From: Epulopiscium sp. Nele67-Bin004
GTDB taxonomy: Bacteria; Bacillota_A; Clostridia; Lachnospirales; Cellulosilyticaceae
Assembly (NCBI GenBank): GCA_002007315.1
Contig: LNZQ01000118.1
Span: 1 to 13,560, forward strand
Length of the DNA: 13,560 bases
Direction of reading: 5' to 3'
Under the pieces are notes generated by a model, which did not search any database, was not told where the DNA came from, and saw nothing but the letters and a program-made list of their open reading frames with translations. The position numbers were made by a program, and so were the translations under genes. This document shows positions 12,785 through 13,560 of the stretch, piece by piece. Position 1 is the first letter of the stretch. Each line of letters starts with the position of its first letter.

Positions 12785-13560
12785 ATTTTTTCACTCTAGA
12801 AATTTGCTGTGTGAGTGTATTTTGATGTTTTGCCTGTCTCAGGAAGTTTCTGGTTGGGGAGTGCGTGTGTTTTCTTCAGCCAATTACAGCGTGTAGGATT
12901 ATTTGTTTATTCTAGATCCCCATTAGTCACTGCCTCAGCAGCGACTGTTCTTCCTGGGGTCAAGCAGTTCAGTAAAGCATTACAGTACAATTTTTTTTAA
13001 AAAGAAGCAATTATCCTAAATTAGAAAAAGTTACAAATAAAGCAGATTACATGCAGAGTCAGGCAAAAATAGAGCAAAGATAATCAGAGACATTGCCCCA
13101 AACTGATATTGAACAAAAATTAAATAAATAAAGCAGACATAACTCATAACAGAATACAGTAAACAGAAATTAGACATAATGTAAAACAATCTCTCTTTGC
13201 ATTACATCTTTTCTCAGCCTCTTCTTGAAACTGTAAGTATATGATCCACCTTAGTATGCTTTGCAGACATATGCAATTGTTTTAACCTGTTTTGCAGATA
13301 TATGCAATTGTTTTATTAACCTGTTTTATATTACAAAGTGTGGCTTTAATCACTTATTATAATAGAATGACTAACAGAGTGTGCAGAGGAGACAGATACA
13401 GAGACAATTGTCTGACAGTGCAGGACGTGCGGAATGCAGCAGTAGCCTTGACAGAAGAACAGGAGGCACGAGTGTCTAACAAATATCTTTCTTCTCATTA
13501 AATATCTCCTTTTTTGGTCAAATGTTCCGATTATTAAGGAAACACAGTTGCACTTGCAAG
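12785..13560. other. Animal-like flanking DNA, non-coding
   Basis: From about 12,770-12,790 on, no bacterial coding or signals are seen. The sequence shows an A/T homopolymer stretch (near 12,990), many AATAAA-like strings (near 13,120) and low CpG, as in vertebrate intergenic or intronic DNA. A short open stretch at about 13,370-13,501 (plus) ends in a stop and might be a terminal exon or a chance frame; its sequence matches nothing I know. Confidence 0.6.
13261..13324. repeat. Tandem duplication of about 30 bases in the right flank
   Basis: Two adjacent copies: TTGCAGACATATGCAATTG... at 13261-13290 and TTGCAGATATATGCAATTG... at 13292-13324. They differ by one C/T change and by three extra bases (ATT) before AACCTGT in the second copy. 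It is a simple local tandem duplication with no coding meaning that I can see. Confidence 0.85.

Noticed and set aside
13370..13501. Terminal exon in the right flank
   Set aside because: The frame is open and ends in a stop, but it has no convincing splice acceptor, no family match and no nearby polyadenylation signal I trust.

Overview
The window is a composite. Its two ends (about 1-1070 and about 12,780-13,560) read like non-coding DNA of an animal, probably a vertebrate: no dense coding, homopolymer runs, little CpG, a short tandem duplication. The middle, about 11.7 kb, is a compact AT-rich bacterial segment with Shine-Dalgarno sites, sigma-A-type promoters and intrinsic terminators. Its gene content (YtrA-type GntR regulator with an ABC exporter, HflX, RadA, a BspA-repeat surface protein with copper-amine-oxidase-like domains) fits a low-GC Firmicute of the class Clostridia. 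The bacterial segment starts inside one gene (an aldo/keto reductase missing its C-terminal third) and ends inside another (a NrdG-like activase missing its N-terminal half). Genes cut at both edges are what a misjoined bacterial contig in an animal assembly would look like. Real transfer is possible but less likely.

Layout from left to right. 1-~1070: animal-like flank, with a doubtful ~120 bp stretch just before the junction. ~1072-1653 (-): truncated aldo/keto reductase with its own promoter. 5010-1726 (-): four-gene operon of GntR regulator, ABC ATPase, ABC permease and secreted protein. Its promoter has its -10 box inside an inverted repeat, which suggests autorepression by the GntR protein. 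5148-6380 (+): the GTPase HflX, transcribed divergently. 6621-6860 (+): a small protein of 79 residues. A bidirectional terminator at 6865-6888 separates it from the convergent gene at 6890-8413 (-), a large acidic surface protein. 8456-9826 (-): an ABC-exporter-like protein whose ATP-binding motifs are almost all lost. 9922-11274 (-): RadA. 11302-11592 and 11680-12390 (-): two unknown proteins that may share a beta-rich domain. 12526-~12768 (-): the NrdG-like fragment. ~12,780-13,560: animal-like flank.

The GntR/ABC operon resembles the Bacillus ytr type of envelope-stress exporter system. HflX and RadA are housekeeping genes for ribosome rescue and recombination. The less ordinary part is the pairing of the degenerate ABC protein with the surface protein 42 bp downstream, and the two unknown proteins upstream of radA. 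I found no CRISPR array, RNA gene, insertion sequence or phage module.
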